The notes under the pieces were generated by a model that was given only the letters and a program-made list of their open reading frames with translations, had not been told where the DNA came from and ran no database searches. Below are positions 35,188 to 44,072 of a DNA stretch of 64,000 nucleotides, one piece after another. The stretch lies in assembly GCA_000403215.2 (NCBI GenBank), contig KE159566.1, positions 142,606-206,605 of the forward strand, in the 5' to 3' direction. Origin of the DNA: Lachnospiraceae bacterium A4. GTDB taxonomy: Bacteria; Bacillota; Clostridia; Lachnospirales; Lachnospiraceae. The translations under genes and the position numbers were made by a program. Within the stretch, counting starts at the first letter, position 1; each line of letters begins with the position of its first letter.

Positions 35188-35494
35188 GTGTCCTCACCCC
35201 CAATATTGATTTACTACAAACATAAACTACAAATGTTACACAAATGTCCGAGGTGTCTTTGATTTCGACAAAAAAACAGGCTGAATTGTTACAAAGCTCG
35301 GACATTTTCAAAATATTTTGTCAAGGGATAGCAAAAAATCAGTGGCGCAGCTAATGAACCGCTCCACTGATTTTCCCAAATGTCCAATTTGCTTTTGTGT
35401 TTTCTTCCACTTTGCATATTCATTCGCAGTGGCATTTGTTTTCCCTTTTATGGGAAGCTATGACAGTAGCACCATGATTAAATAGTATTCGTTC
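35188..35494. other. Intergenic region
   Basis: No gene is seen. It contains a bidirectional hairpin at 35335-35374 and a TTTCGACAAAAAAACAGG-type stretch. The rest is unremarkable. Confidence 0.4.
35335..35374. terminator. Bidirectional terminator hairpin
   Basis: AAAATCAGTGG (35335-35345) pairs perfectly with CCACTGATTTT (35364-35374). The A- and T-rich ends make it usable on either strand; it may end the DUF3267 transcript 121 bases downstream of that gene. Confidence 0.65.
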
Positions 35495-36118
35495 CTATTT
35501 CTCAAAAACTACAAAAGCACATTCGTAAGGATGGGCGCAATACAAACTTTCTCGCTTATCAGTTAATATACTTCTCAGTATAAGTTGAAAATCTCCGCCA
35601 CCTGATAAAATCATGTATTCTGCCGCCAAAAACAGCAGTAACTGATTTGTCATCACCGCAGCCGCTGCACCCCCGCCTCCTAAAACCAATGTAGGCATAG
35701 CCGTTCCTAACAGATATTGCCACTTTTTCAACGGTTCGAAGCAAGTGCAATATGGAGATAAAGTACTCCAAACGATTCCGAAATCAATCGCATGAAAATG
35801 ATTTTTTGCAAAAATCCCCCAGGTAATTCCATGTATCAGCTCATGCACGATAATCAGGCATAAAATAAGCAAAGGCAACGCCACAACATATCCCCAGGAA
35901 ATACCATCTAAATTAAAACCATTCACCTTATTGTAGAGCCAAAATGTTAAAGCCATAAACGGAAACATGACTAAAAGAGCTAAATACTTTGCCTTTTGCG
36001 TATTGATAACCACATTCTTCATTTTATATCCTTTTTGTTGCATTTCAGCGCTTATTTTTTCAAAGTCATTTTTACGTTTCAATTCTTTTTCTGTTAATTT
36101 TCTTTTATCGTCAGCCAT
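35495..36118 (-). CDS. DUF3267 membrane protein with HExxH motif
   Basis: A 207-residue protein with about four hydrophobic segments (about 43-66, 73-96, 135-160 and a weaker one after). HELIHG lies in the middle of a membrane helix, which is the DUF3267 signature and resembles membrane metalloproteases of the site-2 type. YCTCFEPLKKWQYLLGTAMP follows. The family is otherwise uncharacterised. I chose ATG 36118, because GAGGAATTATCT lies just upstream; the frame extends a further 17 codons without a ribosome binding site. It follows the DUF6144 gene by 23 bases. The 38 bases around its start codon recur at 48946-48983. Confidence 0.82.
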   Translation of the reverse strand: MADDKRKLTEKELKRKNDFEKISAEMQQKGYKMKNVVINTQKAKYLALLVMFPFMALTFWLYNKVNGFNLDGISWGYVVALPLLILCLIIVHELIHGITWGIFAKNHFHAIDFGIVWSTLSPYCTCFEPLKKWQYLLGTAMPTLVLGGGGAAAAVMTNQLLLFLAAEYMILSGGGDFQLILRSILTDKRESLYCAHPYECAFVVFEK

Positions 36119-36137
36119 AGATAATTCCTCTAAATTT
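36100..36137. repeat. 38-bp direct repeat, copy 1 (start of DUF3267 gene)
   Basis: This covers the ribosome binding site and first codons of the DUF3267 gene. It is repeated at 48946-48983 in the same orientation with one mismatch. See the finding on the repeat. Confidence 0.85.
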
Positions 36138-36141
36138 GAAT

Positions 36142-36552
36142 TTATTGAAATGTAATTCTCAAAAGGCAAAAATCAAATCCTTGCCGTATGCTTTGCACAA
36201 TTTCTACATAGACAGGTTTTTCAAAAACAATCTCAAATAATTTTTTGTTATATCCAGCAGTGCAGTGACACCATGTTAATGAATTTGAATTTTTTGCTTT
36301 TTCTAACATAGGACATTCACAAGAAAGCATTTTTGTATACAGTTGATTATCTTTAATAAACCAACCGGCACCATTTTCGTTCAGAGCATTGACAAATCTA
36401 TGCAAATCCTTATCCAAAGAGAGATAGAGTTGTTTCAAGTTATTTGCTGTATCTTCTAACCTACCATTTTCATTACAATAGCACTCTTGGCGAATGTTTT
36501 TTACCGTTTTTTTATCAAATCTATTTTCAAGAATAGCAGATAGCTTTTCCAC
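36142..36552 (-). CDS. DUF6144-like cysteine-containing protein
   Basis: A 136-residue protein with eight or nine Cys/His-type residues arranged as ECYCNENG near residue 24 and CECPMLEK...WCHCTAGYNKKLFE towards the middle. This resembles small putative metal-binding proteins of the DUF6144 group; the assignment is from memory. There is no signal or membrane segment. It is immediately upstream of the DUF3267 gene (23-base gap) and forms an operon with it. The region is visibly AT-rich. Function is unknown. Confidence 0.65.
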   Translation of the reverse strand: MEKLSAILENRFDKKTVKNIRQECYCNENGRLEDTANNLKQLYLSLDKDLHRFVNALNENGAGWFIKDNQLYTKMLSCECPMLEKAKNSNSLTWCHCTAGYNKKLFEIVFEKPVYVEIVQSIRQGFDFCLLRITFQ

Positions 36553-36698
36553 CCACTCGGCGTGTTTATTGCTTAACTATTTTAGTCTAATTTTTGTGCA
36601 AATACATACCCGTTTTTATTTCATTTGCACCATTTATTATGGCTTGCTGATTTTTTGTTGCCAAAATGTTACCGTAAAAATATCTCTTTCAAAGGCTT

Positions 36699-36959
36699 TT
36701 AGATTCCTATTTGTAATTTCATTTCATTTTTTAATAAGTAGTAATTTTCTGTATATACATCAGCAATTTCTTCATTTGAGTACGTTTCTTCATAACTATT
36801 ATATACAGGATTATTGCAATTCATTAGCTTAATTGTTTCAAATTCAATATCATATCCAAACGAAAAAATATACCTCTTGTTATTTATGTACAAAAATAAA
36901 ACACCTGAAAAATACCCATCTAGATTTTCTGTATCATAAAATTCACATTTCCACTCCAC
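36699..36959 (-). CDS. Hypothetical 86-residue protein next to a restriction-modification locus
   Basis: Not recognised. It is acidic, with beta-rich aromatic strands (YFSGVLFLYINNKRYIFSFGYDIEFE) and a C-terminal helical part (YSNEEIADVYTENYYLLKNEM). There is no signal or membrane segment. It lies downstream of the zinc-ribbon protein and methyltransferase in the same direction, separated by 46 bases, so it may belong to the same operon. The start is less certain, because no strong ribosome binding site was seen. Confidence 0.5.
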   Translation of the reverse strand: MEWKCEFYDTENLDGYFSGVLFLYINNKRYIFSFGYDIEFETIKLMNCNNPVYNSYEETYSNEEIADVYTENYYLLKNEMKLQIGI

Positions 36960-37005
36960 TTTATCACCTAGTTTCCAACATATTTAGAGTGCATATTCAA
37001 TTATA

Positions 37006-37245
37006 TTATTTCTCAATAAGTTCCCAATTTCTTACTCCTTTACTGGTATCTAAGGTATACTTTTTCCTACATTCTTCGCAAGAAATATATACATCATGGT
37101 CACGAAATCCTGGTATATTATCATGTTCTTCAACTATTTTCCCTTTACCACATGGACACTCGTATTCGTATCTCTCAGTATCTCCACTTCCAGCACCGTA
37201 TCCTTGAGAATCCTCAATGTTTGAATAAATTAATTTTGTCCTCAT
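37006..37245 (-). CDS. Small zinc-ribbon-like protein coupled to the methyltransferase
   Basis: A 79-residue protein with YECPCGKGK and ISCEECRKKY, four cysteines forming a probable zinc-binding ribbon. Between them is the HDNIPGFRDHD segment. Its ATG (37245) overlaps the methyltransferase stop by four bases (ATGA), so translation is coupled. Similar short ribbon proteins occur beside DNA methyltransferases in other genomes, to my knowledge, but no role is defined. A part in sequence recognition or control of the restriction system is possible. Confidence 0.65.
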   Translation of the reverse strand: MRTKLIYSNIEDSQGYGAGSGDTERYEYECPCGKGKIVEEHDNIPGFRDHDVYISCEECRKKYTLDTSKGVRNWELIEK

Positions 37246-38540
37246 ATGCTCTCCGCCTTTCTTAAATTACTATATTTTACAAATTCATCTTGTTGTTTTT
37301 CAATGTAGCACACCTTTTTTACACAAGATTCATTTTCCTTTAATGTCAAAATAGTAAACGGACACTTTTCTTCCAAATCTAATGAATATTGTTTATACGT
37401 CATGCCATTTACATAATCACCATACACATCAAGACCATCTGTAAACCGTTTAAGAATAGCTTTTAAACTTTCCACACTATTATCTGCACCAATCCAATAA
37501 CGACTATTTTCAAAAGCTGCTCCCAAAGTTGTTCCACTGCCAGCAAAGCAATCTAATACTATATCCCCTGGATTAGATGAAGCTGTAACAATCATTTTCA
37601 ACATATCCATATTTTTTTCAGTTGGATACCCAGTTGTCTTTTGGGCTTGATTAATCGAATCTCTATAATTTAACCATATATCTTGTATTGGAACACCCTT
37701 TGAAGGGTCACAAAAAACCTTCCGTCTAGGATTTCCCGTTGGACTCCAATATATCTCTCCAGCAGCGTCTAATTCATTAAGTTTGTCTGGTGTATATTGC
37801 CAATGCTTACCCATAGGAGGTAATTTACCTCTCCATTCTTTTCCCGTTTCACCTTTTCTAACTCCCGGTGCATGAACCGGTACTTTTTTATATCGTCGTC
37901 CTGTTTTTTCGTCAATACATGGATATTGTTCAATTATGCGGTCATATTCCCATGGATCATATGGCCTATTCCATGTATAGTTAGATGTTTTGGAATAAAA
38001 CATAATATAATCCGAAATATTTCCAAAAGTATTTTTTGTGTAATTCTTTGTACTGCACTTTTTTCTTGTTATAAATGCTCTACAATTATCTTCTCCAAAA
38101 ATTTCATCCATAACTAATTTCATTGTGAAAACCATTTTATTATCTAAATGAAGATAAATAGAGCCATCCTCAGATAATAATTCTCTCAATAAAATTAATC
38201 TTTTACGCAAAAACTCGACATACTCAGCACCACAAAGGGAATCACTATAAGCAAGTTCTTGTTTGCGATTAACGAAATTTGACGCAGTCGCAAACGGCGG
38301 ATCAATATATATTAATTTGATTTTATTTTTATATCCTTTTTTTAACAAATATATTAACACATCTATATTATCGCCAAAAAAGAAAAGGTTTTTTCCATTT
38401 CCATTTATAGGGAACTGTATTTCGAATTGCTTCCCCTCATAATTCAATACACTCTCAACAGCTTCTTTGCCTTCATAGGATAGACTAACAGAAATTTTTT
38501 TACACTTTTGCGTTTCCTTTGGCGGTATCCCTGTTGCCAT
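37242..38540 (-). CDS. Beta-class adenine-specific DNA methyltransferase (type II R-M)
   Basis: A 432-residue enzyme. The catalytic DPPF is at residues 80-83 (LIYIDPPFAT), and the AdoMet-binding motif CFAGSGTT lies near residue 330, i.e. motif IV before motif I, the beta-class order. DPPF points to N6-adenine methylation (N4-cytosine is possible). The target recognition region lies between. The frame is intact with no interruption. It lies directly downstream of the split restriction endonuclease (one-base gap), so it is probably the matching methylase, now without an active nuclease. The recognition sequence is unknown. Confidence 0.88.
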   Translation of the reverse strand: MATGIPPKETQKCKKISVSLSYEGKEAVESVLNYEGKQFEIQFPINGNGKNLFFFGDNIDVLIYLLKKGYKNKIKLIYIDPPFATASNFVNRKQELAYSDSLCGAEYVEFLRKRLILLRELLSEDGSIYLHLDNKMVFTMKLVMDEIFGEDNCRAFITRKKCSTKNYTKNTFGNISDYIMFYSKTSNYTWNRPYDPWEYDRIIEQYPCIDEKTGRRYKKVPVHAPGVRKGETGKEWRGKLPPMGKHWQYTPDKLNELDAAGEIYWSPTGNPRRKVFCDPSKGVPIQDIWLNYRDSINQAQKTTGYPTEKNMDMLKMIVTASSNPGDIVLDCFAGSGTTLGAAFENSRYWIGADNSVESLKAILKRFTDGLDVYGDYVNGMTYKQYSLDLEEKCPFTILTLKENESCVKKVCYIEKQQDEFVKYSNLRKAESI

Positions 38541-38541
38541 T

Positions 38542-38977
38542 CTAATCTTCTCCTTTTAGCCATGATCTAGTTAATCTTTCATCTATCATTCGCAATGTAA
38601 GAACCTTGACTTCATTAGGATAACGTTCTTCTATACGAGAATAATCTTCCCACATAGAACCTAACAACAGACCGGGCCCATCATTTAGAAATATCACTTT
38701 AGTCTTTAATTCATGCGAATGAACATAATTCAAAACCTCATCAGAACAGTTTTTGTAACCACCTGTCCTATCATCTTCTTGCGCTCCACCTCTATCTCCA
38801 TCGTATCGAGCAAGCCCAACGGCATATATAACTTTTTTGTCCTTTGATGAAATAACAAAATCCAACGGTCTACTATTGTTGGGATAATCACTCCATATCT
38901 GTGTTGCTTGAATATCAGCACCAGCACCACGCGGTTCCCAAATATACATATCAGGAAATTTTCCCTGAATCATATCA
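38542..38977 (-). pseudogene. Restriction endonuclease, 3' part (interrupted by an IS)
   Basis: This holds the C-terminal half of a gene whose 5' half is at 40650-41089. When the element (38986-40649) and one 8-bp duplicate are removed, the frame is continuous: 876 bases, 291 residues, joining GYDLTDKFF to DMIQGKFPDM. The C-terminal half contains PLDFVISSKDKKVIYAVGLARYDGDRGGAQ-type sequence, compatible with a PD-(D/E)XK-like nuclease core. It sits next to the beta-class methyltransferase. The internal ATG 38973 could in theory start a 143-residue fragment. Family unknown. Confidence 0.75.
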
Positions 38978-38985
38978 AAAAATTT

Positions 38986-40649
38986 CTACCTGTGCGGTTA
39001 GATTTTATAACTATACCACAAAATTAGGCGCACAGATCCAATGAATCCGTTTCTTTTTTGGGCATTACAAAAGAAATCTGCCCATGTTGGAACCAGATAT
39101 CCTCATATTTATTCTGATAGACCATTTCAATAGCAGCAAGGGCACTGCTCCCATTCTTTGACCACGACATGCCATTATGTTTCTGGCGCTGTGCCACCAG
39201 CATGTCATTTTCTTTTTCCACAGGATTGCTGGAATTGCGCAGACCAAGTTCTGCCCTCACAGCATAGCAGGTTATGCTGTATTCTTTCCGTTTCAGATAG
39301 TTTATCTGTTCATCAAGCCATTTCTGATTTTTTATTACAGGAGACGGTAAAGATTCCAGATATCTTACCGCGTTTTTACATCTCCCACCCACAGAATCCG
39401 CAGCAGCTTTTCAAGGGTCTTATTCCGCATGTCCTTCCCTTTTACCGCCATGCTCAGCAGTTCCTGACACTTTTTCTTTAAATGGTACCAATCCAGGATC
39501 ACAGTATATGGATGGAACGGGAACATTTCCTCAATGCTGCTTTTGATATTCCTTGCACCATCTGTAAAAAACACCAGCCTGTTCTGCAGCAGCCCATTGA
39601 AAACCAGGAATGCCAGCATTGCTTTCATTGCGTTTTTCATGCCGCACGCTGTCAGGGCATATGTGTTCTGTCCATACTGGATATGGATCACTGTATTTTC
39701 CACATACTTTGCATTCTTTTCCGTTCCCTGGCTGCGGGAGTCCTTCTGATGTTTTACCCCCACATCGTCTATGGATACATACACACATTCCAATGGTGAG
39801 ACCTCCATATCCAGCTCTTCCGCCGTGAACGGTATCTTTTCATCACGGGATGCGTTGGCTGAATCAATAATGATGTCCACTGCCTGTATGTCAGCTTCCG
39901 TCTTTTCCGGAATGGCAGGGGCGGTGATGCTGGCAGAAAGACAGACCCCTTCCATGGGGCGGCCGGTCTCACTGTCAAACCCATACATTTTAAGAACCTT
40001 CTGCGTCATCTCTTCCAGCCTGGCAGATATCTGTTCCCCGACACGCTCCACACTGTCGGAAAGAGTGCGCAGTTTTACGGTTTCACCGGCATCACGGTGC
40101 TGAAAAAGATTGATCATTTCTGTCGCATTCCGGTAACTGAGTTTTGTACAGAGCCTGCAGGACAGTTCCATATACCCGGTACTGCAGACCCTTTCTTTCG
40201 GCTGTAGGGACTGCGCCATATCATCCATGAGACAGACAGGGATCCTGCCAAGTTCAGACTCTACAGCTGTCTCTCTTTCCCGGTTCTGGGATCCGCAGTT
40301 TTTTTTAGCGTACCCTTAAGGATCTCATCTGCAGCATCTGCCCCGATCTGGTTCCTTGCTTTCAGTACCGCCTTTTCCAGCAGGTCGAAATCCCTTAAGA
40401 ATCCTTCCCTGGTGGAAATATCAAATGTTTCCATGGAAGGTATGCCCCCTTCCTCACTGGTGCGTTTTCCAACTACGTTTCCATCATCATCTATGATTTC
40501 AGCAGTAAATTTTACTTTCATCCCAAATACTCCTCCGTTCATGCTGTCAGCAATACTATGAAATCATTATAACGCAGATGGAAGAATATGGGAATTATAT
40601 TTCTGTTGCTTTATTGCCGCTCCTAGCCATATTGCAACCGCACAGGTGG
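38986..40649. mobile_element. ISLre2/UPF0236-like insertion sequence (1664 bp)
   Basis: The ends are 14-bp inverted repeats: CTACCTGTGCGGTT at the left (38986-38999) and CCACCTGTGCGGTT read from the right (40649-40636). The flanks carry an exact 8-bp target duplication AAAAATTT at 38978-38985 and 40650-40657. The transposase is read on the minus strand but is split into three frames. It inserted into the restriction endonuclease gene. Confidence 0.92.
39024..40542 (-). pseudogene. ISLre2/UPF0236-like transposase, split by two frame changes
   Basis: Three collinear pieces exist: 40542-40261 (93 codons), the 40300-39365 frame (conserved part from about residue 95) and 39392-39024. The middle piece contains FFTDGARNIK and ILDWYHLKKK, and the last contains NPVEKENDMLVAQRQKHNG, the order seen in UPF0236 transposases. 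The first change occurs at an A8 run (minus strand, near 40300), where a -1 shift would join the frames, so programmed frameshifting is possible. The second is at GTAAAAACG (about 39370); one extra A would restore the frame there, as would a -1 slip. If neither shift is programmed, the element is immobile. Confidence 0.7.
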
Positions 40650-41089
40650 AAAAATTTATCTGTAAGGTCATATCCTTTCTTTCCTCTATCCTTATATTCC
40701 CAAAGCACAGCACATAATGCTTCATCTGGCAAGGGGCGAGAGTCAAAACGCTCTTGAACTATATGTATAGGCCTAAATCCATCACCAAAATCACAACATA
40801 TTTTCTCTGCTTGCGTTTTTTTCTTAAGCATTTCAACAGGCGTTTCGGGTGAAACATATTTTCTAAACACTCTGGAAAGCTGAATACGCATCCACTGATT
40901 AGGTGCTTGTGCTATATTCATAAATAACGCTGTAGAACTTTCTGCTCTATGTAACATTCCTGAAAATGTTTCCAATACAGGTAAATATAAACGACAAGCA
41001 TCCTCAAGAATATCTGGATAATACTCACCCGTTGAAAGTGTTATATAATTACGTCGCTCATCTGGGGCAAAATCTCTAAAATTTCTCAT
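40650..41089 (-). pseudogene. Restriction endonuclease, 5' part (interrupted by an IS)
   Basis: The 5' half starts at ATG 41089 behind AAGGAAGT and encodes MRNFRDFAPDERRNY...GYDLTDKFF before the insertion point. It then runs into the element and stops at 40595 (164 codons). The reading frame continues exactly in the 3' half (38542-38977) after removing the IS and one 8-bp duplicate. The protein starts with a helical domain of about 140 residues. The target sequence and family are unknown. Confidence 0.75.
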
Positions 41090-41259
41090 GTTTTTTACTT
41101 CCTTATAAGTAATAGATATAAATATCTAAATACCATTCTACCATACAAAATACGGAAAAGCAATCTTCACCTCAAACAAATCCCCACCAGATGTGAAGAA
41201 TAGGTTACTTTTCACACCCACGCCAGATTTAGGCATAACAATACGCCGATGCTACAGTG

Positions 41260-42981
41260 TTAAGCTGTAGCATCGGTTTTCCCTTCTGATTTTGGAGGAC
41301 GTTCGCGGCCATATATTTCTGCGATTTTCTGATATACATTTTCTTCATTTGAACGCAGCAGGTATACAATGCTTAAGCTGTCACAGATATAGCACAGGTT
41401 TTTCAGACTGCGCAGGGTAACCGCCTGTTTCTGTTTCCTTTTATATACTCTGGCCAGCCTTTCACATAAAGAGTTGTTGGCGGGAACACGTTTGTCATGC
41501 AGGAACAGCAGCTCGTTCTCTTTATACTTCCTGAGACGTAAGAACAGGTTATATCCTTCCCTGTAATAATCATTTGGCGGCTCATCCGTGTACTCTTTCT
41601 CTGCTGTTTCCAGTATCCTGTCATATTCTGCTTCAAGTTCTGAAACAATGGTTGGGGAAAGGCCTTCGTTTTCTGACAGGCTGTTGCGGTAATGGAGCAT
41701 TTTTCGGAACAGCTCCAGCATCTGTTTGTTCCATTCCAGTTCCGCCTCATTCTGTATGCTCCCGGTCAGATAACGGATATCATGCTGTGTACATTCCTGA
41801 TGGCCTGTCCCGTATTTATAAAAAGTTGTGTCATGGTCATGGACAATCGTACCCGCATAGTTTTCCAGGGGAGTCCCTTTCACACCTTTATGTCCTTTTT
41901 TCTCCCTTCCTATATACAGCGCAGCATCAGCGGATGGCGACGCCAGTACCAGCACCTGCGCGCTTTTCCCGTTTACCGACGCATTGGTGAAATCCACGTT
42001 CATAACCGGGGATGTCATCAGCTTTTTGATGATCTCAGTTTTTTCCCGGCCTGTTCTGGCGGAAAATTCCGCGCACAGGCCATTGATCATGCCGTCCGAA
42101 ATTTCAATCTCTCCATTTGTCAGTTCTGACAGCAGCCTGCGTATTTTGCCATGGGAAACCCCGCACTCATTCCCTAAAAGGAATGCCAGCGCTTTGACAG
42201 TCCCGTCATAATTCACTTCATTCACATACCCTTTCGGAAAAAGGGCGTGTACGCGCGCACCGGTTTTCCGGTTCCGGTATTCCTTTGTGGTGTATTCAAC
42301 GATCTGCACATTCAGTATGACGCTGATCTTCTGCTTGCGGATGATCTTCCCGGTTTCATAATAGTCCGGATTATCTGCATATTCAGCTGGGGCTGGTATT
42401 TCATATGTAATATCTGGTACATGCTGTTTACGGGTATGGCCTTTATGGCCCGGCTGTCCGCCCTGCTTCCGCCCTGTTTTTTCACGGCTGTTTGGGATCT
42501 TTTTCTTCCCTGCTTTCTGTTTTGAGGACGGGATGGAAGAATTCTCAAAATTTTTGTTTAACTGCGCAGTCAGTTTTTTGTTTTTCCCGCGTTCCTCTTC
42601 GAGTTCCGCTGCCACGCTGTAATACTGCTGTGTGCGTTCCTTAAGTTTATCCTTTGTATTATCTCTCTGCCTGGCAAGGTCCAGTTTTTCTTTTTCCAGC
42701 CGTTCTATTTTCGCGAGGAGACGTGACACTTCCGCCTGGTGTTCTTTATCCAGGTCATCCATAACCTCGCTCCAGTATCTGCGGACAGTTATGGTTTCAC
42801 TGTGTGCTTTAGCCAGTTCACGTTCCATCCGTTCCATTTCCTGGTTATGGAAACGCAGCAGCTTTTTGTAATCTGCCTCCATCATCACATACTTTTCCCC
42901 GGATTTAAATTCTTCAACCTGCCTGGACAGCGCCCGGTTCCTGTATTGGAGCGCTGAATATGATTCAAAATTTATCCGCAT
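41260..42981 (-). CDS. tnpC: IS66-family transposase (TnpC-type)
   Basis: A 573-residue protein. The N-terminal half is a long coiled coil (about 40-150), followed by the zinc-finger/linker region typical of IS66, then the catalytic DDE domain with MNVDFTNASV (first Asp), a second Asp in VHDHDT and Glu in NNSLCERLAR with the following KRKQKQAVTLRS. The frame is complete from ATG 42981 to 41260. Compared with classical IS66 (tnpA, tnpB, tnpC), only one small coiled-coil gene accompanies it, as in several Firmicute derivatives. It belongs to the element with perfect ends and target duplication, so transposition competence is plausible. Confidence 0.92.
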   Translation of the reverse strand: MRINFESYSALQYRNRALSRQVEEFKSGEKYVMMEADYKKLLRFHNQEMERMERELAKAHSETITVRRYWSEVMDDLDKEHQAEVSRLLAKIERLEKEKLDLARQRDNTKDKLKERTQQYYSVAAELEEERGKNKKLTAQLNKNFENSSIPSSKQKAGKKKIPNSREKTGRKQGGQPGHKGHTRKQHVPDITYEIPAPAEYADNPDYYETGKIIRKQKISVILNVQIVEYTTKEYRNRKTGARVHALFPKGYVNEVNYDGTVKALAFLLGNECGVSHGKIRRLLSELTNGEIEISDGMINGLCAEFSARTGREKTEIIKKLMTSPVMNVDFTNASVNGKSAQVLVLASPSADAALYIGREKKGHKGVKGTPLENYAGTIVHDHDTTFYKYGTGHQECTQHDIRYLTGSIQNEAELEWNKQMLELFRKMLHYRNSLSENEGLSPTIVSELEAEYDRILETAEKEYTDEPPNDYYREGYNLFLRLRKYKENELLFLHDKRVPANNSLCERLARVYKRKQKQAVTLRSLKNLCYICDSLSIVYLLRSNEENVYQKIAEIYGRERPPKSEGKTDATA

Positions 42982-42995
42982 GAATACCCCCGCTT

Positions 42996-43205
42996 TTACT
43001 GATGAATGTCCTCTAACATCTTACGCATCGTTTCCAGATATTTCTGTGCATGCTTTTCCAGCACATCGTTTTCTTCCCGCAGCCTTTCAATAAGCTGCCG
43101 CTGCAGGCTGTTTTCCTCTTCCATGAGCGATATCATCCGCTCCATTTCCTGGATTTGCCCTTCCTGTTCTTCCAAAGTTTTTTTGTATGATCCCTGCCGT
43201 TCCAT
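42996..43205 (-). CDS. IS66 accessory coiled-coil protein
   Basis: A 69-residue protein that is almost entirely a charged coiled coil (EEQEGQIQEMERMISLMEEEN). It is encoded 14 bases upstream of the transposase in the same direction, at the position where IS66 elements carry their small accessory genes. It may act with the transposase as an oligomerisation factor, which is inferred. ATG 43205 is preceded by AAGGTGG. Confidence 0.7.
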   Translation of the reverse strand: MERQGSYKKTLEEQEGQIQEMERMISLMEEENSLQRQLIERLREENDVLEKHAQKYLETMRKMLEDIHQ

Positions 43206-43292
43206 ATGCCACCTTCTTTTTCAAAAAAGTATAGTACTTTTACTGGAAAAATGCAAATGTGGATAACTCAGCGTATTGGTAAAAATGACGGG

Positions 43293-43325
43293 ACAAAAAA
43301 CAGCCGGTTTCTGGCTGTTTTTTGT
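43293..43325. terminator. Hairpin in the IS66 upstream region
   Basis: ACAAAAAACAGCC (43293-43305) pairs perfectly with GGCTGTTTTTTGT (43313-43325) around a seven-base loop. The T/A runs at both ends allow termination on either strand, so it may insulate the transposase from external promoters. Confidence 0.65.
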
Positions 43326-43517
43326 CAAAAATATACAAAAAGCAATACAACACTGTCAGATACAGATGTTTTGTAAAAAAATATCCACACAGAATGCAAT
43401 ATAAAATGACATGCCCACAATTCTGCATTTTCCACGAATTTTATGTGGATTAAATTTTTTTAAATTTCATCATAATGCCCAAATTTGGCGTGGGTGTGAA
43501 AAGTAACAAGAATAGTG

Positions 43518-43655
43518 ACTATTCACGGCTCAGGAATGCACATTTACTGCGCATTCCGTATGAATATGATTCAGGTTCGGGGCGATTTTTGCATGGCAAA
43601 ACTTTCAATATCGCCCCGAACCGTTACTATGAGCGATCCCCAGACCGTGAATAGT
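43518..43655. repeat. Nested inverted repeats (138 bp) next to the IS66 insertion
   Basis: Outer arms ACTATTCACGG (43518-43528) and CCGTGAATAGT (43645-43655) are perfect complements. Inside are a seven-pair hairpin GGAATGC/GCATTCC (43533-43557) and a 13-pair perfect hairpin GGTTCGGGGCGAT (43574-43586) with ATCGCCCCGAACC (43610-43622). The IS66 target GAATAGTGACTATTC is itself a palindrome with a one-base centre. Possible roles are an element end or a transfer/recombination site; unproven. Confidence 0.6.
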
Positions 43656-43751
43656 AACCATGAGTAAACTAAGCGGTAGCGCTGCTCGTGACTAACTAGC
43701 GAGGATTCACTTTATGTCAGCTAAAGGGGACTTTAAGTAGTATTCCGCCTG

Positions 43752-43934
43752 TCAACAGGCTTCCCGATTGTGTTTTCTCCTTACAGTCCGTTCCTGCTTG
43801 GCTTCTATCTGTTCCTGTTGCTTTGCCCTACTAATCACAGCGTTTACCTGTTCAAAGTCAACCACAGCCTTTATACGTCCAAAATCCGCCGCCAGCTTCT
43901 CCATGTCCTCAACCATAGGTGCAAACTTATTCAT
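43752..43934 (-). CDS. Small hypothetical protein of the mobilizable element
   Basis: A 60-residue, charged, helical protein (MEKLAADFGRIKAVVDFEQVNAVISRAKQQEQIEAKQ...). It is not recognised by name. There is no strong ribosome binding site before ATG 43934. It lies downstream of the MobV relaxase gene in the same direction, separated by 220 bases containing a 17-bp hairpin. Its basic C-terminus (RRKHNREAC) and position suggest a role in the element; a decayed gene remains possible. Confidence 0.45.
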   Translation of the reverse strand: MNKFAPMVEDMEKLAADFGRIKAVVDFEQVNAVISRAKQQEQIEAKQERTVRRKHNREAC

Positions 43935-44072
43935 ACACTTTCGTTATGATGTAGGCACATCCTTATCATTATTATATCGTTTTTTTGCTTTTTCATATTT
44001 GCAAGATTGGTGCCAAATACGACATTTGGGGTGTGAATTTTTTGGTAGGCTACATTTGCAATATATAATCGT

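Larger units (their letters stand above)
41204..43507. mobile_element. IS66-family element (2304 bp) with exact target duplication
   Basis: The element is bounded by 33-bp inverted repeats (41204-41236 and 43475-43507) differing at two positions; the ends begin GTTACTTTTCACACCC. An 8-bp duplication, AAGAATAG, is at 41196-41203 and 43508-43515, the length expected for IS66. It carries a TnpC-type transposase and a coiled-coil accessory gene. An internal hairpin at 43293-43325 could block read-through from outside. It is intact by inspection and probably recent. Confidence 0.95.
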
